Position numbers and translations under genes: made by a program
Assembly: GCA_944325305.1 (NCBI GenBank)
Contig: CALUZO010000004.1
Coordinates: 1 to 64,000 of the forward strand
Reading direction: 5' to 3'
DNA length: 64,000 bases
Source of the DNA: an uncultured Rikenellaceae bacterium
GTDB taxonomy: Bacteria > Bacteroidota > Bacteroidia > Bacteroidales > Rikenellaceae
Shown: positions 26,846 through 35,762 of the stretch, one piece after another
Position numbering within the stretch: position 1 is the first letter of the stretch
How the letters are laid out: every line of letters begins with the position of its first letter
Notes under the pieces: generated by a model
What the model saw: only the letters and a program-made list of their open reading frames with translations
Told to the model about the DNA's origin: nothing
Database searches by the model: none

Positions 26846-28117
26846 ATGACAGCACAACAAAAACAAGGTAATCTTGTTGGCATCATCACGATGATCTTCC
26901 TGTTCGGTATGATCTCTTTCGTGACCAATCTTGCCGCACCTATCGGCACCATATGGAAAAACAACCCCGATTTTGCATCGTTGGGTATGCTTGGCAACAT
27001 GATGAACTTCCTCGCCTATCTGATCATGGGTATCCCGGCAGGGAAGATGTTGGCCAAGATCGGTTACAAGAAGAGCGCGTTGGTGGCCATAGCCCTCGGT
27101 TTCCTTGGTATTTTCGTACAGTTCCTCTCGGGTAAAACCGGCGGCGCAGGTTTCTACGTCTATCTGCTCGGTGCATTCATAGCAGGTTTCTGCGTGTGCA
27201 TCCTCAACACCGTGGTTAACCCGATGCTCACCATCCTCGGAGGCGGCGGCAAAAAAGGTAACGCACTTCTGCAATTCGGAGGCGGTTTCAACTCCCTGAT
27301 GGCAACCATCACCCCAATTATCGTAATGGCCTTGATCGGCGATGCAGCAAAAGCAAGCATCGCAGACGTTAACCCGTTGCTTTACATTGCAATGGGCGTA
27401 TTCGTATTGGCCTTCATCATTCTCCTTTTCGTTCCTATCAAAGAGATCCACAAAACCGATAACGTTGTATACGAAAAAAGCCCATGGGCATTCCGTCACT
27501 TTGTTCTCGGTGCCATAGCAATCTTCTGCTACGTAGGTGTCGAAGTCGGCATACCGGCAGGTCTGTTGTACTGGCTCCCCGAAGGAGCAGGTGTTGCTTC
27601 AGCGACTGCAGGTTTCGTTGCAGGCATGTATTGGTTGCTGATGATGGTCGGACGTTTCCTCGGTAGCGCGGTAGGATCTAAAGTATCGAGCAAGGCGATG
27701 ATGGTATTCACTACTGCCCTTGCAACCATACTCATCGTGGCAGCCATATTCATACCGAAAGACATTCTTACATCCATGCCGGCATTCCAGTCGGATGAAT
27801 CATATGTAGGTTTCGTAATAACTCAGGTACCTGTAAGCGCACTGCTTTTGGTATTGTGCGGTCTTTGCACATCCATCATGTGGGGTTCGATCTTCAACCT
27901 CGCTACTGACGGATTGGGTAAATACACTCCGCTTGCATCCGGCATCTTCATGATGATGGTAGTAGGCGGCGGCGTTATTCCGCTGGTTCAGGAATGGATC
28001 GCAGGCGCAGCAGGCTGGATCAACAGTTACTGGCTCATCATCGCAGCTATCCTTTACATGCTGTTCTACTCGGCTGTCGGCAGCAAGAACGTCAACAAAG
28101 ACATCAAAGTAGACTAA
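26846..28117 (+). CDS. sugar MFS transporter, glucose/galactose (FucP/GluP) type
   Basis: A 423-residue inner-membrane protein with twelve hydrophobic helices and the FucP/GluP-like loops: GKMLAKIGYKKSALVAIALGF after helix 2 and ILNTVVNPMLTILGGGGKKGNALLQ (split by helix ends) between helices 4 and 5, with the conserved Asn/Gln residues. It should import galactose or glucose by cation symport. Its place between the mutarotase and galactokinase genes supports galactose as the main substrate. Confidence 0.88.
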   Translation: MTAQQKQGNLVGIITMIFLFGMISFVTNLAAPIGTIWKNNPDFASLGMLGNMMNFLAYLIMGIPAGKMLAKIGYKKSALVAIALGFLGIFVQFLSGKTGGAGFYVYLLGAFIAGFCVCILNTVVNPMLTILGGGGKKGNALLQFGGGFNSLMATITPIIVMALIGDAAKASIADVNPLLYIAMGVFVLAFIILLFVPIKEIHKTDNVVYEKSPWAFRHFVLGAIAIFCYVGVEVGIPAGLLYWLPEGAGVASATAGFVAGMYWLLMMVGRFLGSAVGSKVSSKAMMVFTTALATILIVAAIFIPKDILTSMPAFQSDESYVGFVITQVPVSALLLVLCGLCTSIMWGSIFNLATDGLGKYTPLASGIFMMMVVGGGVIPLVQEWIAGAAGWINSYWLIIAAILYMLFYSAVGSKNVNKDIKVD

Positions 28118-28164
28118 TCTTTTTGGGAATTTCGTTTTAAAACGATAAAAAACTAAGATACAAT

Positions 28165-29313
28165 ATGGATATCACTAAAATCAGAGAAAAATTCAAATCA
28201 CTGTACGGCACAACCGGCGATGTTTACACTTCGCCGGGCCGTATCAACATCATCGGCGAACATACAGATTACAACGGAGGTTTCGTGCTTCCGGGAGCGA
28301 TCGACAAAGCGATGTATTGCGAAATCAAACCCAACGGAACCGACAAGGTACGCGCGTTTGCACTCGACCTTAACGAGTCGGCCGAATTCGGTCTCGAAGA
28401 AGCAGATGCACCCCAACAACAATGGGCTCGCTACATCTTCGGCGTATGCCGTGAGATGGCCAAACGTGGCAAACCGGTAAAAGGTTTCGACACCGTATTT
28501 GCAGGCGACGTTCCGCTCGGCGCAGGCATGTCATCGTCGGCAGCACTCGAAAGCTGTTTCGGCTTCGCCCTCAACGAAATATACGGTCTCGGATTCGAAC
28601 GTTTCGAGATCGCGCTCATCGGCCAGGCTACCGAACACAACTACGTAGGAGTGAAATGCGGAATCATGGACCAGTTCGCATCCTGCTGCGGCAAGGAAGG
28701 CAACGTTATGAAACTCGACTGCCGTTCGCTCGAATACGAATACGTACCTTTCAACCCGAAGGGATACCGCCTCGTACTTATAAATACGTGCGTTACGCAT
28801 AACCTCGCAGGTGGCGAATACAACAAACGTCGCGAATCTTGCGAAAGGGTTGTGGCCGAAATAGCAAAGACCCATCCGGAAGTGAAACTTCTCCGTGATG
28901 CCAACATGGATATGCTTCAGGCAGTGAAGGGCAAGGTAGATCCTGTCGACTATATGCGTGCCGAATTCGTTGTTGGAGAGATCCAGCGTCTGCTTGATGC
29001 GACCAAGGCCATGGCAAAAGACGATTACGAAACCGTAGGCAAACTCATGTACCAGACACACGAAGGCCTCAGTAAGAAATATGAAGTCAGCTGCCCTGAA
29101 CTCGACTTCCTCAACGACCAGGCCAAAGAACTGGGCGTCAGCGGATCGCGCGTAATGGGCGGTGGTTTCGGAGGCTGCACCATCAACCTCGTGAAAGAAG
29201 AATTGTACGACAACTTCGTGAAAACAGCTACCGAAGCCTATAAAAAGAAATTCAACATCGATCCTAAGGTATACGATGTAGTTATCAAGGACGGCGCACG
29301 CAAGCTTGCATAA
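28165..29313 (+). CDS. galK: galactokinase
   Basis: Phosphorylates galactose to galactose 1-phosphate with ATP, the first Leloir step. The 382-residue GHMP kinase shows the galactokinase signature SPGRINIIGEHTDYNGG (near 23-39), the ATP loop VPLGAGMSSSAALES (about 114-128), the catalytic Asp region GVKCGIMDQFA (about 162-172), and the C-terminal GGGFGGCTINLV. It is the last gene of the galactose operon; galT/galE equivalents are not in the window. Confidence 0.95.
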   Translation: MDITKIREKFKSLYGTTGDVYTSPGRINIIGEHTDYNGGFVLPGAIDKAMYCEIKPNGTDKVRAFALDLNESAEFGLEEADAPQQQWARYIFGVCREMAKRGKPVKGFDTVFAGDVPLGAGMSSSAALESCFGFALNEIYGLGFERFEIALIGQATEHNYVGVKCGIMDQFASCCGKEGNVMKLDCRSLEYEYVPFNPKGYRLVLINTCVTHNLAGGEYNKRRESCERVVAEIAKTHPEVKLLRDANMDMLQAVKGKVDPVDYMRAEFVVGEIQRLLDATKAMAKDDYETVGKLMYQTHEGLSKKYEVSCPELDFLNDQAKELGVSGSRVMGGGFGGCTINLVKEELYDNFVKTATEAYKKKFNIDPKVYDVVIKDGARKLA

Positions 29314-29316
29314 ACT

Positions 29317-29380
29317 CTGAATTTCACCCAATAATAAAGGCGGCCCGGAAAGGCCGCCTTTATTATTGGGTGAAATTCAG
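29317..29380. terminator. terminator, 29-bp perfect inverted repeat
   Basis: Arms 29317-29345 and 29352-29380 are exact complements around a 6-nt loop, 3 nt after the galK stop. It is among the longest perfect stems in the window and ends the galactose operon. Confidence 0.85.
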
Positions 29381-29538
29381 CCATAACATTTTTCATCCAT
29401 CATAACGGTTCGTATGCCTCTGAGCAAAAAACACCCCCTCGGAAATGAGTCTGACAGGGGGCAATTATTCTCTCCCCCTCCTCGACGCTTGAATACACTG
29501 CACACATAACAATTTTCATTGCGTCCCTCATTGTACTC

Positions 29539-29587
29539 ATAACGAATGCTTAAGGCCCGGCATAACCGGGCCTTAAGCATTCGTTAT
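29539..29587. terminator. terminator, 22-bp perfect inverted repeat
   Basis: Arms 29539-29560 and 29566-29587 are exact complements with a 5-nt loop, 22 nt after the hexokinase stop on the minus strand. With the previous hairpin it separates the two converging operons. The 158 bases between them hold nothing I recognise. Confidence 0.8.
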
Positions 29588-29609
29588 ATATATAAATCAC
29601 AATCGACGA

Positions 29610-30839
29610 TTATGACAAACCTGCGATAGCCGATCCCACCAGATTTATGTTGGCCTGTTCGTCAACATTGACCTTCACGCCTTCCATACCCATTTCTTTG
29701 AGAAGCGTATGAAGTTCCTGCATCACCAGATCTTTATAGCTGGTAAAGCAATGTGTCACGCAATTGGTCTTATAATCCTTGCTCCAGAACAAACTTCCAT
29801 CGGCCATGAGGCGAACACTCTTGATAGAAGGATTGAATTTGACCATCTGTTGCACGAGGCCTGCCAACGAAGCTGCGACAAGTTTTGCCGAACGGTCGTA
29901 CACCTTCTGCGCCATTTCGACATATTCGCTTTTGAACATATCGGGATAGCTCAACATGTATGTGATCCTCGAAGCATCGAAACCTTCCTCAAACTCGTCG
30001 CACGAGAAAACATATTCGAGTATGCGGCCGAGGTAAAGGCCCGAGATTGCTTTTTCAAAACGCTGTGCGCCACGGGTTTCCGAATAACGGTCGATCTTTT
30101 CGTCAACAACCGACAGATACGGCGGCTTGAAATTACCGGACTCGAGGTTAACGGCTATAGAACCGCCCTGTTTGTACCCTTTGTCTATCTTTTTGATGTT
30201 CTTGGCATCGAAGAAAGCGGCCATATTGGTACCTGTACCGACAATAAGGCCTATCCATGCCTGCGCTTTGGTATCGGTCAACCCGGAGAAAAGGCTGGCA
30301 ACCGTATCGTTGATAACGTTGATCTTCTTTATATTCACTTTGCCTGCCAACTCTTTATTGAGGTGGTCGCGCAGAGTAGCTCCTATGGGTTTGCCTATCA
30401 TTTCGGGAATGTCGAAACCCTTTGTCCAGCGTACCAATATCGCATCGCCGTCGAGTGTCGAGTCTGCCGGGAAGGAGAAGCAATATCCTACCTTTTCCAC
30501 ACCGGTCAAGTCAAGTTGTGCAATTGGATCGGTGATCTCTTTGAAGAGGGTATCTTTGTCCCTCATAGCTTTGGGCGACAATTTGATCTTATAACCATTT
30601 TCCGGGTGAATCGTAGGCACGCCGTCCTTGAATTCCACAACGGCCACACGATAGTTCGTACCGCCAAGATCGAGCACTAAAACCTTTTCGTTCTTGATAT
30701 CCTTGCGCGGATTGATATAGGTAGGGATAGCCAATATCTCTTCGCCTTTCTTTTCAAGGCCTACCTCGATACGTTTCTGGAGCGTCTGGGCGATCTCTTT
30801 GAGCTGCTCGGTGCTCAGGTCAAAAATGTTCTTTTTCAT
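29610..30839 (-). CDS. hexokinase family protein
   Basis: An ATP-dependent sugar kinase of the hexokinase (eukaryotic-like) family, 409 residues. Phosphate loop 1 is VLDLGGTNYRVAVVE (about 55-69); the sugar-binding stretch is CFSFPADSTLDGDAILVRWTKGF (read with a gap at 127-149); INDTVASL holds the catalytic Asp (about 196); and GLIVGTGTN is the second phosphate loop. Glucose is the probable substrate. No signal or anchor is visible. The gene lies 68 nt after a nucleotidyltransferase gene on the same strand, suggesting a small glucose-activation unit that converges with the galactose operon. Confidence 0.9.
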   Translation of the reverse strand: MKKNIFDLSTEQLKEIAQTLQKRIEVGLEKKGEEILAIPTYINPRKDIKNEKVLVLDLGGTNYRVAVVEFKDGVPTIHPENGYKIKLSPKAMRDKDTLFKEITDPIAQLDLTGVEKVGYCFSFPADSTLDGDAILVRWTKGFDIPEMIGKPIGATLRDHLNKELAGKVNIKKINVINDTVASLFSGLTDTKAQAWIGLIVGTGTNMAAFFDAKNIKKIDKGYKQGGSIAVNLESGNFKPPYLSVVDEKIDRYSETRGAQRFEKAISGLYLGRILEYVFSCDEFEEGFDASRITYMLSYPDMFKSEYVEMAQKVYDRSAKLVAASLAGLVQQMVKFNPSIKSVRLMADGSLFWSKDYKTNCVTHCFTSYKDLVMQELHTLLKEMGMEGVKVNVDEQANINLVGSAIAGLS

Positions 30840-30907
30840 ATTCTTGAAGTTTTAAGTTTCATCGTAATTGTAGAGGGAGTATGCCTCGGTTTAAGCAATA
30901 TTCCTCT

Positions 30908-31819
30908 CTACTCCCAGAGCTTCTGCGGATATTCTCCCGCATCGATGAGAGCCTGGATTTTGGCGACCACCATAGGTTTGTCTTCCTTGTAAGTCACTCC
31001 GAACCACGGAGAGTCGGTCGTAAGCACTTTCATTTTAGCCTTGCCTTCGTTGACAAGTACATTCACCATTGTCGGTATGTAGAATTCGGATTTCAGATTT
31101 GCCACGTTTTCCCTGAGGAAGTTCTTGAAATAGGCTTCCGAATGTTCGAAATAATCGGGTGTGAACCCGAACATGTTCATCGAAACCGGGGTGTCGTCGT
31201 CGAGGAAATAATCTTTCCCATCCACCGTATAATAAATCTTGCCGTCAGCCTTACGTTCTATCGAGGTACGTTCCACGATCGAAGTCAGGAAACCGTTGTC
31301 ATCCACCGTACATTCGGCCCTCGATACCGTACCGTTATCCGAGAGAGTGTTTTTCACCTGATATCCAACGACACTGTACAAATCTTTCTTTCCGTCTACC
31401 GAACGGAGAAAATCTCCGACTGTCTGGTAAGCGCTCTTGCCATAGAAATCGTCTGCATTTATAACGGCAAAAGGTCCCTTTATAGTACCTGCTGCCATCA
31501 TAACCGCATGGTTCGTGCCCCACGGTTTTGCGCGACCTTCGGGAACGGTGAATCCGGCAGGCAGATTTTCGAGTTCCTGAAAAACGAAATCCACCTCTAT
31601 CTTGCCGCCAAAACGTTCCGGAGTGAAAACCTCACGAAAATCCTTCTCGAAAGAGTGTCTTATCACGAAAACGACGCGCCCGAAACCAGCGCGGATAGCG
31701 TCGTAGACAGAATAGTCGATAATAGCTTCACCATTTGGGCCGACTCCGTCCATTTGTTTGAGCGATCCGTAACGCGACCCCATGCCGGCTGCCAATACAA
31801 GAAGTGTTGGTTTATTCAT
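30908..31819 (-). CDS. sugar nucleotidyltransferase family protein
   Basis: A 303-residue protein with the nucleotidyltransferase A fold. The nucleotide-binding start is LLVLAAGMGSRYGSLKQ (about 5-21), then the metal-binding INADDFYG (about 106-113). It resembles proteins annotated in Bacteroidales as NDP-sugar pyrophosphorylases, which join a sugar phosphate with NTP; the exact sugar is unknown. ATG at 31819 is chosen since a longer GTG frame at 31906 would overlap the predicted promoter. It precedes hexokinase, so a hexose-phosphate substrate is plausible. Confidence 0.8.
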   Translation of the reverse strand: MNKPTLLVLAAGMGSRYGSLKQMDGVGPNGEAIIDYSVYDAIRAGFGRVVFVIRHSFEKDFREVFTPERFGGKIEVDFVFQELENLPAGFTVPEGRAKPWGTNHAVMMAAGTIKGPFAVINADDFYGKSAYQTVGDFLRSVDGKKDLYSVVGYQVKNTLSDNGTVSRAECTVDDNGFLTSIVERTSIERKADGKIYYTVDGKDYFLDDDTPVSMNMFGFTPDYFEHSEAYFKNFLRENVANLKSEFYIPTMVNVLVNEGKAKMKVLTTDSPWFGVTYKEDKPMVVAKIQALIDAGEYPQKLWE

Positions 31820-31905
31820 TTCAACAAGAAATTTTATAATTATTAAAAAAAATTTGTGCCAAATGAGTGCGGGAGCATCGTGTGCACCCCACCGTGCAAT
31901 AAGCA

Positions 31906-31913
31906 CAAATATA
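31906..31913 (-). promoter_or_regulatory. predicted -7 element of the nucleotidyltransferase-hexokinase unit
   Basis: On the minus strand this reads TATATTTG (TAnnTTTG), 86 nt before the ATG at 31819. It excludes the longer open frame that starts at 31906. Confidence 0.45.
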
Positions 31914-32346
31914 CGTTTTTTTAATTATTTATAAAATCCAGATACACCTAAAAACTCACATAAAGTTAACAATAACACAACCTACGACAATTTTGCAATC
32001 GTAACGACTTTCTCGTCTTCCCGAGAGTAGCATTTTTCTCTATTCGGTAGCGAACCCGACACCCGATTCTATTCATTATGAGTACAAATCCTCTTCATAT
32101 ATTAGCACTGCCACTAATACCTAAGACATCCGAATATAAATCACATACAAAATTCGCAATCGCACGCGCTCTCATTCATCGTCATATCCCGGCCTTCACC
32201 ATAACAATTCTATGTCATACATGAATCTCAACAAAAAAATATTCCAAATTCCACGCCCCATTCTTCTCCGCCACACATAAATATCTTCGACACCGCACTA
32301 ATCGACCGAAATTTCCGTTTATTGATGAAAGTCACCGGATAATAAT
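31914..32346. other. A/T-rich divergent intergenic region
   Basis: About 430 bases separate two divergent units. It is A/T-rich with no open frame showing coding character, no tRNA-like fold and no strong repeat. I see nothing in it beyond the flanking promoters. Confidence 0.5.
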
Positions 32347-32354
32347 TATCTTTG
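32347..32354 (+). promoter_or_regulatory. predicted -7 element of the LytM-dxr-rseP-radA operon
   Basis: TATCTTTG fits TAnnTTTG and lies 28 nt before the first start codon. TTGATG about 20 nt upstream could serve as a weak -33 element. Confidence 0.5.
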
Positions 32355-32382
32355 CATCTTACTAAACAAACCGAAAACAGGG

Positions 32383-33249
32383 ATGAGGTCGAACCGCAAT
32401 ATCATATATTTCCTGCGCAATTTCAACAAGAAACACAGGCTCAGTATGCGGAAGCAGCACGACGATGTGGAAGTGTGGTACATGCACACCAGTCCTGTCG
32501 AATTTCTGGGAGGATTGATAGCCGTAATACTGATTTTGTTCGTACTGATACTCACTCTGGCAGCCTATACCCCCATTCTCAACCTCATTCCAGGAAGAGG
32601 GGCTCAGTCGCGCGAGATGTTGATACACAGCATAATGCGCGTGGACTCCATAGAACAAAGGCTCAATGAACTTCAGTTATACACGAGCGACGTTTCGCGC
32701 ATACTCGACGGCAAAAGTCCGGTAGGACGCAGCCAGCCGGCGACAACAGATTCGGTCATTTCCAACGTCGATCTGGTCATGCCGAACAAAGCCGACAGCA
32801 TCCTGCGCGCACAAATGGAGGGAAGCGGCGTATACAGTCTGAGTCATGTGGCCTTCGGACGAAGCAACGTCCGCTCGGGGATGGACCTTACCTCACCTGT
32901 GAGAGGCGTGGTTGCCGAACATTTCAACCCGAAGGATAATCGCTACGGCACCAGGATCGCCACTGCCATAGACCAGCAGATACTTGCAGTGGACCAAGGC
33001 ACCATAGTACTTTCCAAATGGTCGCCTGGCAGCGGCTATACAATAGAAATACAACATTTCGGCAATCTTATTTCGATATACAAGAATTGCGCAAGAGCGC
33101 TCCATCCCGTAGGCACCAGAGTTCGCGGAGGTGAAGTCATAGGATACACCGGAGAGGGTATCTCGGGAGAAGGGAGCAAAGGCCTTTTCGAAATCGAACT
33201 GTGGCAGAACGGAACCCCCGTCGACCCGGAATCTTATATACTGTTCTAA
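32383..33249 (+). CDS. membrane-anchored M23 (LytM) domain protein without zinc ligands
   Basis: A 288-residue protein: a short cytoplasmic segment rich in Arg/Lys, one membrane helix (about 44-66), a coiled-coil-like stretch (about 75-110), and a C-terminal LytM fold (about 165-285). The LytM part keeps the fold markers (GTIVLSKWSPGSGYTIEI, VGTRVRGGEVIGYTG), but all three zinc-binding spots differ: NRYGTRIA stands where HxGxDI is expected, YKNCAR where YAHL is, and GLFEIELW where HLHFE is. It should therefore not be a peptidase. By analogy with EnvC/NlpD of E. coli it may activate a cell-wall amidase. It is first in an operon with dxr, rseP and radA. Confidence 0.85.
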   Translation: MRSNRNIIYFLRNFNKKHRLSMRKQHDDVEVWYMHTSPVEFLGGLIAVILILFVLILTLAAYTPILNLIPGRGAQSREMLIHSIMRVDSIEQRLNELQLYTSDVSRILDGKSPVGRSQPATTDSVISNVDLVMPNKADSILRAQMEGSGVYSLSHVAFGRSNVRSGMDLTSPVRGVVAEHFNPKDNRYGTRIATAIDQQILAVDQGTIVLSKWSPGSGYTIEIQHFGNLISIYKNCARALHPVGTRVRGGEVIGYTGEGISGEGSKGLFEIELWQNGTPVDPESYILF

Positions 33250-33272
33250 TCCACAATCCACATATCAGAGGC

Positions 33273-34427
33273 ATGAAACAACAGATAGCATTGTTAGGTT
33301 CGACAGGTTCGATCGGCCGCCAGACCCTTGATATCATCCGCCTCCATCCCGAACAATTCGAAGCCGTAACGCTTACGTCCAACAATAACTGGGAGATGCT
33401 TGCCAACCAGGCAGCGGAATTTCTTCCGGACAGCGTTGTCATAGCCAATAAGGAACACTACAGAAAACTCTCAGAAGCCATAGCCCACCTGCCGGTCAAG
33501 GTATATGCCGGCGAAGATGCACTGTGCCAGATAGTAGCCAACAGCAACATCACGACCGTAGTAAATGCCCTTGTCGGATACGCAGGCCTCGAACCGACTC
33601 TGTGCGCTATCGAAGCAGGCAAGAAAGTAGCCCTGGCAAACAAGGAAACATTGGTCGTAGCCGGCGACCTCGTAATGAAAGCGGCGCTCGACAAACAGGT
33701 TCCCATCGTCCCGATAGATTCCGAACACTCAGCAATCTTCCAATGCCTTGCCGGTGAGGCGAGCGCGCCTACGCGACTGATACTCACCGCCTCCGGAGGA
33801 CCTTTCCTGCACATGACAGCAGACGACATCGAAAATGCCTCCGTAGAACAGGCCCTTGCGCATCCGCACTGGACTATGGGTCAAAAGATAACGATAGACT
33901 CGGCAACGATGCTCAACAAGGGATTCGAGGTGATCGAAGCACGGTGGCTTTTCGGCATGCAACCAGAACATATCGAAGTAGCCATTCACCCTCAATGCGT
34001 TGTTCATTCGCTGGTCGAATTCCCCGACGGCGCGCTGAAAGCCCAGCTGGGGACTCCCGACATGCGTATTCCCATACAATACGCGCTCAGCTTTCCGCAA
34101 AGGTTGGAACTGCCCTACCCTAAATTCGACATTACGCAGGCAGGCAACTTAACGTTCTCCAAACCCGACACCGACCGTTTCCCGGCCCTTCGTATAGCAT
34201 ACGAATCATTGTTGCGAGGCGGCAACAGTTGCTGCGTGCTCAACGCAGCCAACGAAGCGGCGGTTGAGGCCTTTCTCTCCCGCAAAATAACCTTCGGCGA
34301 TATCCGCCGCACACTCGAACATACACTGGACAAAAGCATATTTATCGCCCGTCCCTCTTTGGACGATTACCGCGCGAGCAATACCGAAGCACGCCGCATA
34401 GCACAGCAATTTATCGACAGCAAATAA
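33273..34427 (+). CDS. dxr: 1-deoxy-D-xylulose 5-phosphate reductoisomerase
   Basis: Second enzyme of the MEP isoprenoid pathway, making 2-C-methyl-D-erythritol 4-phosphate with NADPH. Of 384 residues, the NADPH-binding start is LLGSTGSIGRQTLDI (6-20). ALANKETLV (about 121-129) and the metal-site PIDSEHSAIFQCL (about 149-161) follow, and the substrate-binding HPHWTMGQKITIDSATMLNKG region is complete. ATG 33273 fits the family start and lies 23 nt after the LytM gene. The dxr-rseP pairing is widely conserved in bacteria. Confidence 0.96.
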   Translation: MKQQIALLGSTGSIGRQTLDIIRLHPEQFEAVTLTSNNNWEMLANQAAEFLPDSVVIANKEHYRKLSEAIAHLPVKVYAGEDALCQIVANSNITTVVNALVGYAGLEPTLCAIEAGKKVALANKETLVVAGDLVMKAALDKQVPIVPIDSEHSAIFQCLAGEASAPTRLILTASGGPFLHMTADDIENASVEQALAHPHWTMGQKITIDSATMLNKGFEVIEARWLFGMQPEHIEVAIHPQCVVHSLVEFPDGALKAQLGTPDMRIPIQYALSFPQRLELPYPKFDITQAGNLTFSKPDTDRFPALRIAYESLLRGGNSCCVLNAANEAAVEAFLSRKITFGDIRRTLEHTLDKSIFIARPSLDDYRASNTEARRIAQQFIDSK

Positions 34428-34442
34428 TAAAAAATGATATAA

Positions 34443-35756
34443 ATGGACGTTTTAATAAAGATTCTCCAATTCATAGCAAGTTTTTCGCTTCTCGTATTCG
34501 TTCACGAGATGGGCCACTTCATCTTCGCCAAGATCTTCGGGATGAGGGTAAACAAGTTCTATCTGTTCTTCAATCCGTGGTTCTCGCTTGTAAAGTTCAA
34601 GATAGGCGAAACTGAATTCGGCATAGGCTGGATACCATTCGGAGGCTACTGCTCGATAGCCGGGATGGTAGACGAGACGATGGACACCGAAGCGCTCTCG
34701 AAACCCGCCCAGCCATGGGAATTCCGGTCGAAACCTGCGTGGCAGCGACTTTTTGTCATGCTCGGAGGCGTTCTGATGAATGTAGTACTGGCCGTTTTCA
34801 TATACATAGGCATGAGTCACCATTACGGCGAAAGCTACATCGCCAATAAAGATCTCGAATACGGGTGGCAATTCTCGGAACTCGCCCATGAAATAGGCTT
34901 CCGCGACGGCGACAAGATTATCGACATAGACGGTAAAGAGTATGAAAAATCGCAGGACGTAATCAAAAAGATCATCCTTTCCGATGGTGCCGAAGTAGGC
35001 GTTCTGCGCAACGGGCAACGTCTCGAAATCAGTATTTCGGAAGACTACACGGCCCGCAAGTTGCGCGATTCGGTATTCATGCTCGAACAGATTCCGTTCC
35101 TCGTTGCAGAAGTACCGGCCGAGGGCGGTGCAGCGGCAGCCGGCATAATGGCCGGAGACTCGATAGCAGCCATCAATGGAGAAGAGGGCTCCTACTTTCA
35201 GCTGATCGAGAAACTTTTAGGGTCGGCCGGCACCACGGCCGAAGTCACTGTCGCACGGGACTCTGCCGGCACGAAAGTGTTCAAAACATTCCCGGTAGCG
35301 ATCAACGATCAGGGACAGATGGGAGTAAAAACCCAACTTCCCGTTACCATCAAAGAGTATAATTTCTTCCAGTCCATACCCGTGGGCATCAAGAGAACAG
35401 GAGCGGAAATAGCCGAATATGCAGGACAGGTCAAGCTGATTTTCAATCCCAAAACGGAAGCATACAAAAACCTGGGCGGTCCACTGCTGATAGGGAATCT
35501 GTTCCCGAGCACATGGAGTTGGCCCGAATTCTGGCGTCTTACGGCCTTTCTTTCGGTGGTTCTGGCAGTGATGAATATCCTTCCGATACCGGCTCTCGAC
35601 GGCGGACACGTACTGTTCCTGCTGTACGAAATAATAACACGCCGCAAACCGAGCGACAAATTCATGGAATTCGCCCAAATGCTCGGACTGTTCATCCTTC
35701 TCGGGCTGATGATCTACGTCATGGGGAACGATATTTACCGAATATTTATCAAATAA
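34443..35756 (+). CDS. rseP: site-2 intramembrane metalloprotease RseP
   Basis: Zinc protease in the inner membrane that cleaves membrane-embedded signalling proteins (anti-sigma factors) and leftover signal peptides. In 437 residues it shows HEMGH at 21-25 in the first helix, the PDZ region (about 120-300, including EGGAAAAGIMAGDSI), and the third ligand in MNILPIPALDGGHVLF (about 376-391) near the C-terminal helices. It lies 15 nt after dxr and 6 nt before radA. Confidence 0.95.
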   Translation: MDVLIKILQFIASFSLLVFVHEMGHFIFAKIFGMRVNKFYLFFNPWFSLVKFKIGETEFGIGWIPFGGYCSIAGMVDETMDTEALSKPAQPWEFRSKPAWQRLFVMLGGVLMNVVLAVFIYIGMSHHYGESYIANKDLEYGWQFSELAHEIGFRDGDKIIDIDGKEYEKSQDVIKKIILSDGAEVGVLRNGQRLEISISEDYTARKLRDSVFMLEQIPFLVAEVPAEGGAAAAGIMAGDSIAAINGEEGSYFQLIEKLLGSAGTTAEVTVARDSAGTKVFKTFPVAINDQGQMGVKTQLPVTIKEYNFFQSIPVGIKRTGAEIAEYAGQVKLIFNPKTEAYKNLGGPLLIGNLFPSTWSWPEFWRLTAFLSVVLAVMNILPIPALDGGHVLFLLYEIITRRKPSDKFMEFAQMLGLFILLGLMIYVMGNDIYRIFIK

Positions 35757-35762
35757 CGCGAA

